Part shown: one piece after another, positions 45,674 through 54,524 of the stretch
How the letters are laid out: every line of letters begins with the position of its first letter
How positions within the stretch are numbered: position 1 is the stretch's first letter
Notes under the pieces: generated by a model
What the model was told of the DNA's origin: nothing
Seen by the model: only the letters and a program-made list of their open reading frames with translations
Database searches by the model: none
Origin: Salipiger thiooxidans
GTDB lineage: Bacteria; Pseudomonadota; Alphaproteobacteria; Rhodobacterales; Rhodobacteraceae
Length of the DNA stretch: 64,000 bases
Reading direction: 5' to 3'
Assembly (NCBI RefSeq): GCF_900102075.1
Contig: NZ_FNAV01000011.1
Coordinates: forward strand, 124,001 to 188,000
Program-made: the position numbers and the translations under genes

Positions 45674-46873
45674 TCACTGACCCGGGGCGCGCGTTGCCGT
45701 TAGCTCCACGATCACGTCAACCTCGAAGCTCAGCTGGCCCGGGTCGCCCATGTTGTCGCCGATCGCATAGTTGCGGCGGTCGAGCGTGGTACGGCCCTGC
45801 ATCCGGGCGGTGTCGCCGTCGATGCGCAGCTGGAAGGGCAGCGAGACCGGCACCTCGGCGCCCTTCATCGACAGCGTGCCTTCGGCCACGTAGCCGTCCG
45901 CGGCGCTCAGGATGTCGGCCTGGAAGGTGGCCGTGGGGAAGCCCTCGGCGTCGAAGAAGTCCTTGCCCAGGGCCTGCTTGGTGACCGAGCCCAGCGTCAG
46001 CGAGGGGATCGCGATCTGCACCGTGACCTCGCCGGACTTGCCGGGCGCGTCTTGCTGCTCGAAGGCGATGGCGGCGGTCCAGTCGGCGAAGCTGCCGGTG
46101 ACCTCGGAGCCCATCTGCACGAGGCTGATGGACAGCGTGCCCTCCTGCACCTCCCAGTCCGAGGCGGCGGCCTCGAGCGTCGGAGCCTCGGCCCCGGGCT
46201 CCTGCGCGAAGTAGCCCGCCGCGGCGGCCCCGCCCAGCACCGCGATCCACGCGGCCGAGGCCAGCACCAGCGGCGCGACATGGCCATGGTGACGGCCCGG
46301 CGTGCCAGCGTGGGCGCCGCGCACCATGCGCGCCAGCGTCGGGTCGCGGTCGATGACCGCGTGTTTCACCGCGCCGAGGATGTGCAGCGCCACGATGCCC
46401 ACCAGCAGCCACTGCGCGAGGAAGTGGACCGCGGCCGCGGTCTCGGCCAGCTCGGGCGAATTCGGCACCAGCGGCAGGTCCTGCCCGAAGGGCCAGAGGA
46501 TCGGCGCAAAGCCGTCGGTGGCGGCATGTTCGACCCAGCCCGAGAGCGGCACGATGACCAGCGCCGCGTAGAGCCCCCAGTGAACGGTGTCGGCCAACAG
46601 CCGCTCGGCGACGCGGTCGGGGTGCAGCGGCGCGGGCTTGGGCTGCGCGATCATCCAGACGATGCGCAGCAGCGCGAGGAAGAACAGCGCCACGCCCAGC
46701 GTCTTGTGGGCCGAGAACAGCGCAGACTTCAGCCCGATCTGCCCGGCGTCCTGCATCGGCGCAAGATGGGCGATCCATCCCAGCGGCACCATGATCAGGA
46801 TGCCGAGCGCTATCAGCCAGTGAAAGGCCCGCGCAAGCGTGCCGTAGGAGGTTTCGGTGTTCGCGAGGGGCAT
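45674..46873 (-). CDS. Cytochrome b561-YceI fusion protein
   Basis: 399-aa protein with two parts. Residues 1-about 205 form a four-TM cytochrome b561 domain with haem histidines in [31 protein letters not shown] and [10 protein letters not shown]. Residues from about 215 form a YceI domain after one more TM helix ([19 protein letters not shown] and [17 protein letters not shown]). The b561 part would move electrons across or within the membrane; the YceI part binds isoprenoid lipid. Fusion is seen in related bacteria. GGAG lies five bases before the ATG. Confidence 0.9.
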   Translation of the reverse strand: MPLANTETSYGTLARAFHWLIALGILIMVPLGWIAHLAPMQDAGQIGLKSALFSAHKTLGVALFFLALLRIVWMIAQPKPAPLHPDRVAERLLADTVHWGLYAALVIVPLSGWVEHAATDGFAPILWPFGQDLPLVPNSPELAETAAAVHFLAQWLLVGIVALHILGAVKHAVIDRDPTLARMVRGAHAGTPGRHHGHVAPLVLASAAWIAVLGGAAAAGYFAQEPGAEAPTLEAAASDWEVQEGTLSISLVQMGSEVTGSFADWTAAIAFEQQDAPGKSGEVTVQIAIPSLTLGSVTKQALGKDFFDAEGFPTATFQADILSAADGYVAEGTLSMKGAEVPVSLPFQLRIDGDTARMQGRTTLDRRNYAIGDNMGDPGQLSFEVDVIVELTATRAPGQ

Positions 46874-47048
46874 GGGGGCTCCGGAAGGGTTGGCGATTGC
46901 TGCGCCCAAAATGCTGCGCTGCCGCACGGAGCGCAATCGTGGTCCTGCGCACAGCATCCGTGCACAGCCGTTGCGAAACACCCTCGCGGACGTTATGTGA
47001 AGCGCCCAATACCTCATTGAGAGAGCGCAGATGACAGGAGACCGCGCC

Positions 47049-47993
47049 ATGTCCCGAGCATTCATTTTCCCCGGCCAGGGGGCGCAGGCCATCGGCATGG
47101 GCAAGGCGCTTGCAGAGGCCTTCCCGGCCGCCCGCGCGATCTATGACGAAGTCGACGAGGCGCTTGGCGAGAAGCTCTCGGCGCTGATCTGGGAAGGCGA
47201 CGCCGACACTCTGACCCTGACCGAAAACGCCCAGCCCGCGCTGATGGCGACCTCGATGGCGGCGCTGCGGGCGCTCGAGGCCGAGGGCGTGTCGGTGACC
47301 GACGCCAGCTTCGTCGCCGGCCACTCGCTGGGCGAATACTCGGCCCTGACCGCCGCCGGCGCGCTGAGCGTGGCCGATGCGGCACGTCTGTTGCGGACCC
47401 GCGGCCGGGCGATGCAGAACGCGGTGCCGGTGGGCGTGGGCGCCATGGCGGCGCTGCTCGGGCTCGATCTGGTGCGCGCCAAGGCGGTTGCCGCCGAGGC
47501 CGCGAGCGACGGCGAGGTCTGTGCCGCCGCCAACGACAACGACCCGGGGCAGGTGGTGATCTCGGGGCACAAGGCCGCGGTGGCGCGGGCGGTGGAGCTC
47601 GCCAAGGCGCTCGGTGCCAAGCGCGCGGTGATGCTGCCGGTGAGCGCGCCCTTCCACTGCGCCCTGATGGCGCCCGCCGCCGAGGCGATGGCCGAGGCAC
47701 TGGCCGAGGTCTCGATCTCGGCCCCCAAGGTGCCGCTCGTCGCCAACGTGAGCGTCGAGGCGGTGACCGATCCCGACACCATCCGCGCGCTGTTGGTCGA
47801 GCAGGTGACCGGCGCGGTGCGCTGGCGCGAGTCTGTGGAATACATGATCGGCAACGGCGTGAGCGAGTTCTGGGAAATCGGCGCGGGCAAGGCGCTCTCG
47901 GGAATGGTGCGCCGCATCGACCGCAGCGCCTCGGTCGCGGCCATCGGCACGCCGGAGGACGTGGCCAAGGTGACCGAGCAGGCTGCCGTCTGA
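47049..47993 (+). CDS. fabD: Malonyl-CoA:ACP transacylase
   Basis: Loads malonate on ACP for fatty-acid synthesis, 314 aa. The active serine is S93 in AGHSLGEYSAL; the catalytic histidine is in PFHCALM. The ATG at 47049 has AGGAG eight bases upstream (47036-47040) and is preferred to the in-frame ATG at 47031. First of fabD-fabG-acpP. Confidence 0.96.
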   Translation: MSRAFIFPGQGAQAIGMGKALAEAFPAARAIYDEVDEALGEKLSALIWEGDADTLTLTENAQPALMATSMAALRALEAEGVSVTDASFVAGHSLGEYSALTAAGALSVADAARLLRTRGRAMQNAVPVGVGAMAALLGLDLVRAKAVAAEAASDGEVCAAANDNDPGQVVISGHKAAVARAVELAKALGAKRAVMLPVSAPFHCALMAPAAEAMAEALAEVSISAPKVPLVANVSVEAVTDPDTIRALLVEQVTGAVRWRESVEYMIGNGVSEFWEIGAGKALSGMVRRIDRSASVAAIGTPEDVAKVTEQAAV

Positions 47994-48101
47994 GCGCCGC
48001 TGCGAACCGGTCGCCCGGCGGTTGCCCCGTGCGGGCGTCGGTGCGATACGCGGGCGCAGGATTTCAACCATAACGAATAAGAGAGAGGGACAAGGCGAGC
48101 C

Positions 48102-48839
48102 ATGTTCGATCTTACGGGAAAATGCGCGCTGGTGACCGGCGCTTCGGGCGGCATCGGCGGATCCATCGCCCGGTCGCTGCACGCCGCCGGCGCCACCGTC
48201 GGCCTGTCAGGCACCCGCGAGGCGCCGCTTCAGGCGCTGGCCGATGAACTGGGCGAGCGCGCCTTCGTGCTGCCCTGCAACCTCTCGGACCCCGAGGCGG
48301 TCGCGGCGCTGCCGAAGCAGGCGGCCGAGGCCATGGGCAGCGTCGATATCCTCGTGAACAACGCGGGCATCACCCGCGACAACCTGTTCATGCGCATGTC
48401 CGACGAGGAATGGCAGTCGGTGATCGACGTCAACCTCACCGCCACCTTCAAGCTCTGCAAGGGCGTGCTGCGCGGCATGATGAAGTCCCGCTGGGGCCGC
48501 ATCGTGAACATCTCGTCGGTGGTCGGCGCGACCGGCAACCCGGGGCAGGGCAACTACGCCGCAGCCAAGGCCGGCATGGTCGGCATGTCGAAGTCGCTGG
48601 CCTACGAAGTGGCCTCGCGCGGGATCACCGTGAACGCGGTCGCGCCGGGCTTCATCGAGACCGCGATGACCGACAAGCTGACCGACGACCAGAAGGCCGG
48701 CATCATGGGGCAGATCCCCGCGGGCCGCATGGGAACGCCCGAGGAAATCGCTGCCGCGGTGCTCTATCTGGCGAGCCCTGAGGCCTCTTATGTGACCGGT
48801 ACCACGCTGCATGTGAACGGTGGTATGGCAATGCTCTGA
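48102..48839 (+). CDS. fabG: 3-oxoacyl-ACP reductase
   Basis: NADPH-dependent SDR of 245 aa, first reduction of fatty-acid elongation. Cofactor site VTGASGGIGGSIA (11-23), NNAG in LVNNAGITRDN, catalytic S139, Y152 and K156 in GNYAAAKAGM. 108 bp after fabD; acpP follows 228 bp later. Confidence 0.97.
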   Translation: MFDLTGKCALVTGASGGIGGSIARSLHAAGATVGLSGTREAPLQALADELGERAFVLPCNLSDPEAVAALPKQAAEAMGSVDILVNNAGITRDNLFMRMSDEEWQSVIDVNLTATFKLCKGVLRGMMKSRWGRIVNISSVVGATGNPGQGNYAAAKAGMVGMSKSLAYEVASRGITVNAVAPGFIETAMTDKLTDDQKAGIMGQIPAGRMGTPEEIAAAVLYLASPEASYVTGTTLHVNGGMAML

Positions 48840-49067
48840 CCCTGCGGATTTGCAGGGGCGGAAAGCATTTGCCATCTCTCGCGCGTGTGATATAGGCGCG
48901 CAAAGAATGTGGCCGGGGGGCGTGGGAAACCGCGTTGCATGGCCGGACCGGACGCCTGTCAAGGTGCTCCGGAATGAGCCGCCCGTGACGGGCACGAGCA
49001 GCCGCTACCCCGGTGGGGCGAGGGCAGAGAAGGGGCCGCTGGCCCGCAAAAATGTGAGGACGGAAGA

Positions 49068-49301
49068 ATGAGCGATATTCCTGATCGCGTGCGCAAGATC
49101 GTCGTTGAGCATCTTGGCGTTGAAGAGGACAAGGTCACCGAGAGCGCGTCGTTCATCGACGACCTGGGTGCCGACAGCCTCGACACCGTCGAGCTGGTCA
49201 TGGCCTTCGAGGAAGAGTTCGGCATCGAGATCCCGGACGACGCCGCCGAGACCATCCAGACCTTCGGCGACGCGGTGAAGTTCATCAAGGAAGCGTCGTA
49301 A
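49068..49301 (+). CDS. acpP: Acyl carrier protein
   Basis: 77-aa acidic four-helix carrier. The phosphopantetheine site is S37 in [18 protein letters not shown] lies before the ATG. It completes fabD-fabG-acpP; fabF, which usually follows in alphaproteobacteria, is absent. A terminator follows directly. Confidence 0.98.
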   Translation: MSDIPDRVRKIVVEHLGVEEDKVTESASFIDDLGADSLDTVELVMAFEEEFGIEIPDDAAETIQTFGDAVKFIKEAS

Positions 49302-49330
49302 GACCGGCTTCCGGACCACCGGATTTCCAG

Positions 49331-49360
49331 GCGGCGTCCCCCAGGGGCGCCGCTTTTCTT
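49331..49360 (+). terminator. Intrinsic terminator after acpP
   Basis: GCGGCGTCCC pairs with GGGGCGCCGC (one G-U), followed by TTTTCTTTT. Confidence 0.9.
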
Positions 49361-49519
49361 TTGTGGGGACGGGGACGCCGCTCGCTCCTGCGGAGCATCG
49401 CCCCGCCCACCGTCCCGTGGACCGTGGTTCGGGCAGGGCGTCGGCGCGGTCGTGGTTGCGGACGATGCCCGGGAGGCGTGCGCTTGCCCCGGCGTGGCGC
49501 CTGCGGTTGGCGCGGTGAC

Positions 49520-49553
49520 GCCTCCGGCGGGAGTTTGTCTGGCAAGATGAAGG
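49520..49553 (+). repeat. Dispersed intergenic repeat, copy E
   Basis: GCCTCCGGCGGGAGTTTGTC then TGGCAAGATGAAGG, one core difference from copy B. It lies between acpP and the GH13 gene, in a 448-bp gap that otherwise holds a terminator and an operator. Confidence 0.85.
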
Positions 49554-49623
49554 AACGGGCGCCTGACCGGCAGGGCTTCGGGGGGAGCGGGGCGGTGCCG
49601 GGGTCGTGGCGACATTTGACTTG

Positions 49624-49637
49624 TGAAAGCGCTTTGA
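49624..49637. promoter_or_regulatory. LacI-type operator upstream of the GH13 gene
   Basis: TGAAAGCGCTTTGA: a near-perfect dyad around the central AAGCGCTT that is typical of LacI-family sugar repressors. It lies 113 bp before the GH13 start. Confidence 0.6.
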
Positions 49638-49749
49638 ACGGCTTAACCGAAGGGAGAGTGCCATATCCGTGGCACGCGCGGGGCGTCATTCCGCGTTCAA
49701 GCCGGGCCCTCGGCGGGCCTACATCGGATCCAGGAAACCAAGGGATTTC

Positions 49750-51483
49750 ATGACCGAGAGCTCCTTCAGCGCCAGATTGTCCGAACTGCTCCACTTCATC
49801 TACCCGGACGTGGACGCCCATATCCTCGCAAGCCAGGTGGTCGAGGCGTTCTGGCCCGAAGAGAAGCACCGGCGGAAGAAGCCGCGAAAACCCGGCAACA
49901 ATCTCTGGACCCAGAACGACGCAGTGCTGATCACCTACGGCGACAGCCTGATCGACGGCACCCACAAGCCGCTGGATCTGCTGAACGATTTCCTGCTCAC
50001 CCGCATGAAGGGCGTGGTGAACGGCGTGCACATCCTGCCGTTCTTCCCCTTCACCTCGGACGACGGGTTCGCGGTCACCGATTATCGCAAGGTGAACCCT
50101 CAGCTTGGCGAATGGGCGGACATCACCCGCATCGGCAGCGAGTTCCACCTGATGTCGGACCTGGTGCTCAACCATGTTTCGAGCCAGGGCGTCTGGTTCA
50201 ACGCCTACCGGCAGGGGCAGAAGCCCTACGACGGGTTCTTCTTCGAGGCCGATCCCGCGGACGACGTCTCGATGGTGGTGCGGCCGCGCACCACGCCGCT
50301 CTTGCAGGAGGTCGAGACCGCGATGGGCACCCGCCACGTCTGGTGCACCTTCAGCCACGACCAGATCGACCTCGACTTTCGCAACCCCGAGGTGCTGCTC
50401 GAGATCCTGCGCATCATCCGCCTGCACATCGACAGAGGCGTGCGGATCATCCGGCTCGACGCGGTGGCGTTCCTGTGGAAGCAGCTCGGCACCAACTGCA
50501 TCCACCTGCCGCAGACCCATGCGGTGATCCAGCTGATGCGGCTGCTAATGGACTACGCCACCGAGACCGTCATCCTGCTGACCGAGACCAACGTTCCCAA
50601 GGCCGAAAACCTGTCCTATTTCGGTCATCGCAACGAGGCGCATGTCGTCTACAACTTCCCGCTGCCGCCGCTGATCCTGCACGCGATGATGTCCGGATCT
50701 GCGCGCTACCTGATCGAGTGGCAGCGCACCATGCCGCCCGCACCGCTGGGCTGTGCCTATCTCAACTTCACCGCCAGCCACGACGGCATCGGCATGCGCC
50801 CGGCCGAGGGTCTGCTGCCGCCGCCCGAGATCGGGCAGGTGATCGACACCATCCGGGAAATCGGCGGGCTTGTCTCGATGCGCTCGCTGCCGGGCGGCGG
50901 CGAGGCGCCCTACGAGCTCAACTGCACCTATTTCGAGGCCATGGGGCGGACCTTCGAGGGCCGCGACGATCTGCATTTCGAGCGCTTCATGTGCTCGCAG
51001 ACCATCCCCATGTCGCTCGAGGGCATTCCGGCGCTCTACATCCACTCGATGCTGGCAACGCCGAACGATCTTGAGGCGGTGGAGCGGCGTGGCATGAACC
51101 GGGCGATCAACCGCCACCGCTGGGACTACCCGACGCTGCTCTCGACGCTGGGCGACGAGGGGACAATCCATGCGCGCGTGCTCAAGGCGCTGTCGGACCG
51201 GCTTCGGCTGCGGGCCGAGCAGCCCGGGTTCCACCCCAACGCCACGCAGTTCACGCTGAACCTCGACCAGCGGATCTTCGGGCTCTGGCGGCAGTCGCTG
51301 GACCGGGCGCAGTCGATCTTCGCCCTGCACAACGTCAGCGGCGAGACCGTCGAGATCCCGGCGGGCGAGCTCAACCTCATCGCAGACGAAACCTGGGTCG
51401 ACCTTCTCAGCGGTGAGGAGATCGCGTCCGGTGCGGTCGAGATGGCGCCCTACCAGTGCCGCTGGATCACCAACCTGTCCTGA
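49750..51483 (+). CDS. GH13 sugar phosphorylase (sucrose/glucosylglycerate phosphorylase-like)
   Basis: Glycoside hydrolase family 13 (subfamily 18-like) enzyme, 577 aa, cytoplasmic. Nucleophile D237 in IIRLDAVAFLWK, acid/base E279 in LLTETNVP, and the transition-state HD pair at 344-345 in NFTASHDGIGMRP. Start MTESSFSARLSE with AAGGGA upstream. It would phosphorolyse an alpha-glucoside to glucose-1-phosphate; sucrose, glucosylglycerate and glucosylglycerol are family substrates and cannot be told apart here. No transporter or kinase is adjacent, but a LacI-type operator lies upstream. Confidence 0.85.
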   Translation: MTESSFSARLSELLHFIYPDVDAHILASQVVEAFWPEEKHRRKKPRKPGNNLWTQNDAVLITYGDSLIDGTHKPLDLLNDFLLTRMKGVVNGVHILPFFPFTSDDGFAVTDYRKVNPQLGEWADITRIGSEFHLMSDLVLNHVSSQGVWFNAYRQGQKPYDGFFFEADPADDVSMVVRPRTTPLLQEVETAMGTRHVWCTFSHDQIDLDFRNPEVLLEILRIIRLHIDRGVRIIRLDAVAFLWKQLGTNCIHLPQTHAVIQLMRLLMDYATETVILLTETNVPKAENLSYFGHRNEAHVVYNFPLPPLILHAMMSGSARYLIEWQRTMPPAPLGCAYLNFTASHDGIGMRPAEGLLPPPEIGQVIDTIREIGGLVSMRSLPGGGEAPYELNCTYFEAMGRTFEGRDDLHFERFMCSQTIPMSLEGIPALYIHSMLATPNDLEAVERRGMNRAINRHRWDYPTLLSTLGDEGTIHARVLKALSDRLRLRAEQPGFHPNATQFTLNLDQRIFGLWRQSLDRAQSIFALHNVSGETVEIPAGELNLIADETWVDLLSGEEIASGAVEMAPYQCRWITNLS

Positions 51484-52217
51484 GGGCAGGCGACCCGTCG
51501 GGACAGCTTTCGCGGGAATGTGGCGGGCCGGCGGATACGTCGGCTTTTCGCCGCATTCGACACAAATGATTCGCGAGGCATTTAGCTTGTTTCCAAGAAG
51601 TCCCTGACCAATCCTCGCACGCTGCGGGCATTGGACACGAAGGCGGAACAACGCCTGCAATATTTTGGGGCCGCAGGCCGGGTATGGTCTTTGGTCCAGC
51701 CCTCTGATGGACTGTTTCTGATCCAAGAACAGTGGCTGCGAGGTTGAAGGATCAGCTTACATGAAGGGCCTTGAAATGCTGGACCTTCCCGCGTGGGCTC
51801 GTCGAGGGCTGGAAACAGTTAACTATTAAGTAACGGAAAAATTGTTATAAATCTGTAAGGGTTGCGCCGGGCTCGGCGCACCCACGCCCGCGGTGCGGAC
51901 AGTTTTTTCTTTCTGCACCCACGCCCTCGGAATATTGATTTCCCAAGCCCGACAGAGGGAGTGAAGGCATCAGGCCACGGGGGCGGCCGCAGACCTGTCC
52001 GACCTCCGCAAGGGTGCGCCGCGACACGTATGTGCGGAGACATCCGCTGCCCCGGACGGTCTGCGTTCACGGCAGGAGCATGGTGCGAAGCATGTGCGTT
52101 CGGCGCAGATCCTGAAGGCAGGTCGAGTGAGCAAACAAGGCGGCGCCTTCCGGCGCCGCAGCCAGTTAAGCGGTTCGGGACTCGGTGTCCCGGTCGGATG
52201 CAACGAGGGTCGAAAGA
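51484..52217. other. Long leader region of the Hint-domain gene
   Basis: 734 bp without a supportable gene. It is AT-rich around 51815-51865. It contains two direct copies of GCACCCACGCCC[GT]CGG at 51878-51893 and 51915-51930. A GCGCC-rich stem (CGGCGCCTTCCGGCGCCG, near 52141-52160) lies in the leader. It likely holds the promoter of the downstream adhesin gene and the 3' end of the GH13 transcript. Confidence 0.5.
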
Positions 52218-54323
52218 ATGGCAGATCTGGTTCTGGATTGGAGCGCTCTCGGCGCCTACGGCACCAGCCTGGATGATGCGGCGACCGATGCGGTCACCAC
52301 CACGGTCGAGACCGGCGGCGTCTCCGTCGACATCACATTTACCGCGCAGGACGACGAGGCGCAGGCCTCCACCGTCAACTTCGACGGCTACGTCCCCGAG
52401 GGCTCGGACGTCGACGCGAACTCTCATCTCAAGCTCTTTGGCCTCGGTGGCGACGGCGACGGAGTGTCGCCGACCTCGACCACGGTGCTCAACTTCAGCT
52501 CGAGCAACGCCGACTACGGCGACGAGGTCCAGAACGTCTCGTTCCTGCTCAACGACGTCGACGGCGGCAGCGGCAGCGATCTCGGCGACCTGCTCGAGTA
52601 CCCGGACACCTCGGGCGGCAGCTTCCAGGACAACGTGACGATCCTCGCCTATGACGCAGAGGGCAATCCCTGCGAGGTCACCATGACCGCGCTCGGCAGC
52701 ACCACGACGATCAGCGACGTCACCGCCTTTGCCGAGCAGAACGGCACGGTGCAGGTCTCGATCGTGGGGCCGGTGTCGCGCATCGAGGTCATCTACGAGA
52801 ACGGCGGCACCTCGACCCAGGGTGTGCTGATCTCGGACGTGTCCTTCTCGACCACCGACCCGGTCATCGACGACCTCGGTCCCGTCGCCGAGGATGACAG
52901 CGCGATCACCGACGAGGACGTGGCGGTCACCATCGACGTGCTCGAGAACGACGGCGACCCGGACGGCGGCACCCTGACCGTGACCTCGGCCACCGCCACC
53001 AACGGCACCGTTGTGGTGAATAGTGACGGCACGCTGACCTTCACGCCCGAGCAGGATTACAACGGCCCGGCCGAGATTACCTACACGGTCGAGGACCCCG
53101 ACGGCAACGAGGCCACCGGCCACGTCGATATCACCGTGGAGCCGGTCAACGACGCGCCGGTCGCCAACGACGACACCGAGAGCACGCCGGGCGACACGCC
53201 GGTGACCTTCGATCCGACCGAGAACGACACCGACCTGGACGGCGATCCGCTCACCGTCACCGATGTCAGCGATCCGGAGAACGGCACCGTCGCGATCAAC
53301 GGGGACGGCACCGTCACCTACACGCCGGACGAGGGCTTCACCGGCGACGACACGATTACCTACACGGTCGATGACGGCAACGGCGGCACCGATCAGGGCA
53401 CCATCGTCGTCACCGTGTCGAACGACGGCCAGCCCACCGATCCGACTGGCTGCGAGAATCCGGTGAACTCGGACCCTGTGGCCGCGAATGACCTCTACGC
53501 CACGACGCTGACCTCGCCCGCGACCTTCAACCCGACGCTGAACGACAGCGACCCGGACGGCGATACGCTGACCATCACCTCGCTCGGCGAGGCGCCGAAC
53601 GGCACCGTGACGCTCAACGACGACGGCACCGTGACCTTCGTGGCGGACGAGGGTTTCACCGGCTACGACAGCTTTTCCTACACCGTAGCGGACGGCAACG
53701 GCGGCGAGAGCTCGGCCTATGTCACTGTCGAGGTGCTGCCCTGCTTCACCCCCGGTACGCTGATCGCGACGCCGCAGGGCGAGCGGCTGGTCGAGGATCT
53801 GGTCGTCGGCGACCGGGTCATCACCCGCGACAACGGCATGCAGGAGATCCGCTGGATCGGCCGCAAGGAGCTGACCGGCCACGAGCTGGCGCGCAAGCCG
53901 CACCTGCGTCCGGTGTTGATCCAGCAGGGCTCGCTGGGCAAGAACCTGCCCGAGCACGACCTGCTGGTGTCGCCGAACCACCGGGTGCTCGTCGCCAACG
54001 ACAAGACCGCGCTCTACTTCGAGGAGCGCGAGGTTCTGGCGGCGGCCAAGCACCTGACCGGGCTCGCCGGCGTGGACGAGGTCGACACGCTGGGCGTGAC
54101 CTACATCCACATGATGTTCGACAACCACGAGGTGGTGCTTTCGAACGGCGCCTGGACCGAGAGCTTCCAGCCCGGCGACCTGTCGCTTCGCGGCATCGGC
54201 GAGGAGCAGCGGCAGGAGATCTTCGAACTGTTCCCCGAGCTGAAGCACGCCGAGGGGCTCCGGGCCTATGGCGCGGCGCGGCGCTCGCTCAGGAAGCACG
54301 AGGCGGCGCTTCTCACCAGCTGA
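52218..54323 (+). CDS. Secreted cadherin-like repeat protein with C-terminal Hint domain
   Basis: 701-aa acidic protein without an N-terminal signal, suggesting type I secretion. An unrecognised N-terminal domain (about 1-220) is followed by three Asp/Gly-rich cadherin-like/Big_9 repeats near 222-313, 314-405 and 420-508, each with DxDGDPLTV- and YTVDDGNGG-type motifs. The C-terminal Hint_2 domain starts at C509 (CFTPGTLIATPQGE) and has VVGDRVITRDNG and LLVSPNHRVL. Hint domains can self-cleave. No secretion genes are adjacent. Start ATG follows GAGGGT. Confidence 0.88.
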   Translation: MADLVLDWSALGAYGTSLDDAATDAVTTTVETGGVSVDITFTAQDDEAQASTVNFDGYVPEGSDVDANSHLKLFGLGGDGDGVSPTSTTVLNFSSSNADYGDEVQNVSFLLNDVDGGSGSDLGDLLEYPDTSGGSFQDNVTILAYDAEGNPCEVTMTALGSTTTISDVTAFAEQNGTVQVSIVGPVSRIEVIYENGGTSTQGVLISDVSFSTTDPVIDDLGPVAEDDSAITDEDVAVTIDVLENDGDPDGGTLTVTSATATNGTVVVNSDGTLTFTPEQDYNGPAEITYTVEDPDGNEATGHVDITVEPVNDAPVANDDTESTPGDTPVTFDPTENDTDLDGDPLTVTDVSDPENGTVAINGDGTVTYTPDEGFTGDDTITYTVDDGNGGTDQGTIVVTVSNDGQPTDPTGCENPVNSDPVAANDLYATTLTSPATFNPTLNDSDPDGDTLTITSLGEAPNGTVTLNDDGTVTFVADEGFTGYDSFSYTVADGNGGESSAYVTVEVLPCFTPGTLIATPQGERLVEDLVVGDRVITRDNGMQEIRWIGRKELTGHELARKPHLRPVLIQQGSLGKNLPEHDLLVSPNHRVLVANDKTALYFEEREVLAAAKHLTGLAGVDEVDTLGVTYIHMMFDNHEVVLSNGAWTESFQPGDLSLRGIGEEQRQEIFELFPELKHAEGLRAYGAARRSLRKHEAALLTS

Positions 54324-54384
54324 GACCGAGGCACGGGATGCGAGGACTGCGTTCCGGTGGCCCTCGGTCCGGCACCGGGACGAT

Positions 54385-54421
54385 ACGAAAGACGGGGCGG
54401 CACCAGCCCTGCGACTTTCGT
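54385..54421 (+). terminator. Possible terminator after the Hint-domain gene
   Basis: ACGAAAG and CTTTCGT pair around an internal GGGC/GCCC region, followed by TTTG. Confidence 0.45.
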
Positions 54422-54446
54422 TTGGGCCGGCCCCCATACATGAAAC

Positions 54447-54478
54447 CGCCCGCCCCGCGGAACGGAACGGGCGTTTTT
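54447..54478 (+). terminator. Intrinsic terminator between the Hint gene and trpE
   Basis: CGCCCG and CGGGCG pair with a GC-rich internal loop and are followed by a T5 run on the plus strand. Confidence 0.7.
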
Positions 54479-54524
54479 GTTCTGCGCCTTGGGTCGGCTT
54501 CAGTCGCGTTGGCCGGTCGACGGC

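Noticed and set aside
45717-48182. 821-codon minus-strand frame
   Set aside because: Shadow running across the b561-YceI fusion and fabD; no family features.
51815-51840. CtrA box in the Hint leader (TTAACTATTAAG)
   Set aside because: The two TTAA words are spaced by 3, not the 7 bases of the CtrA consensus.
54324-54524. Trp leader/attenuator near trpE
   Set aside because: This gap is downstream of trpE, not upstream; trpE is preceded by ppiD with 5 bp, so no leader peptide is possible there.
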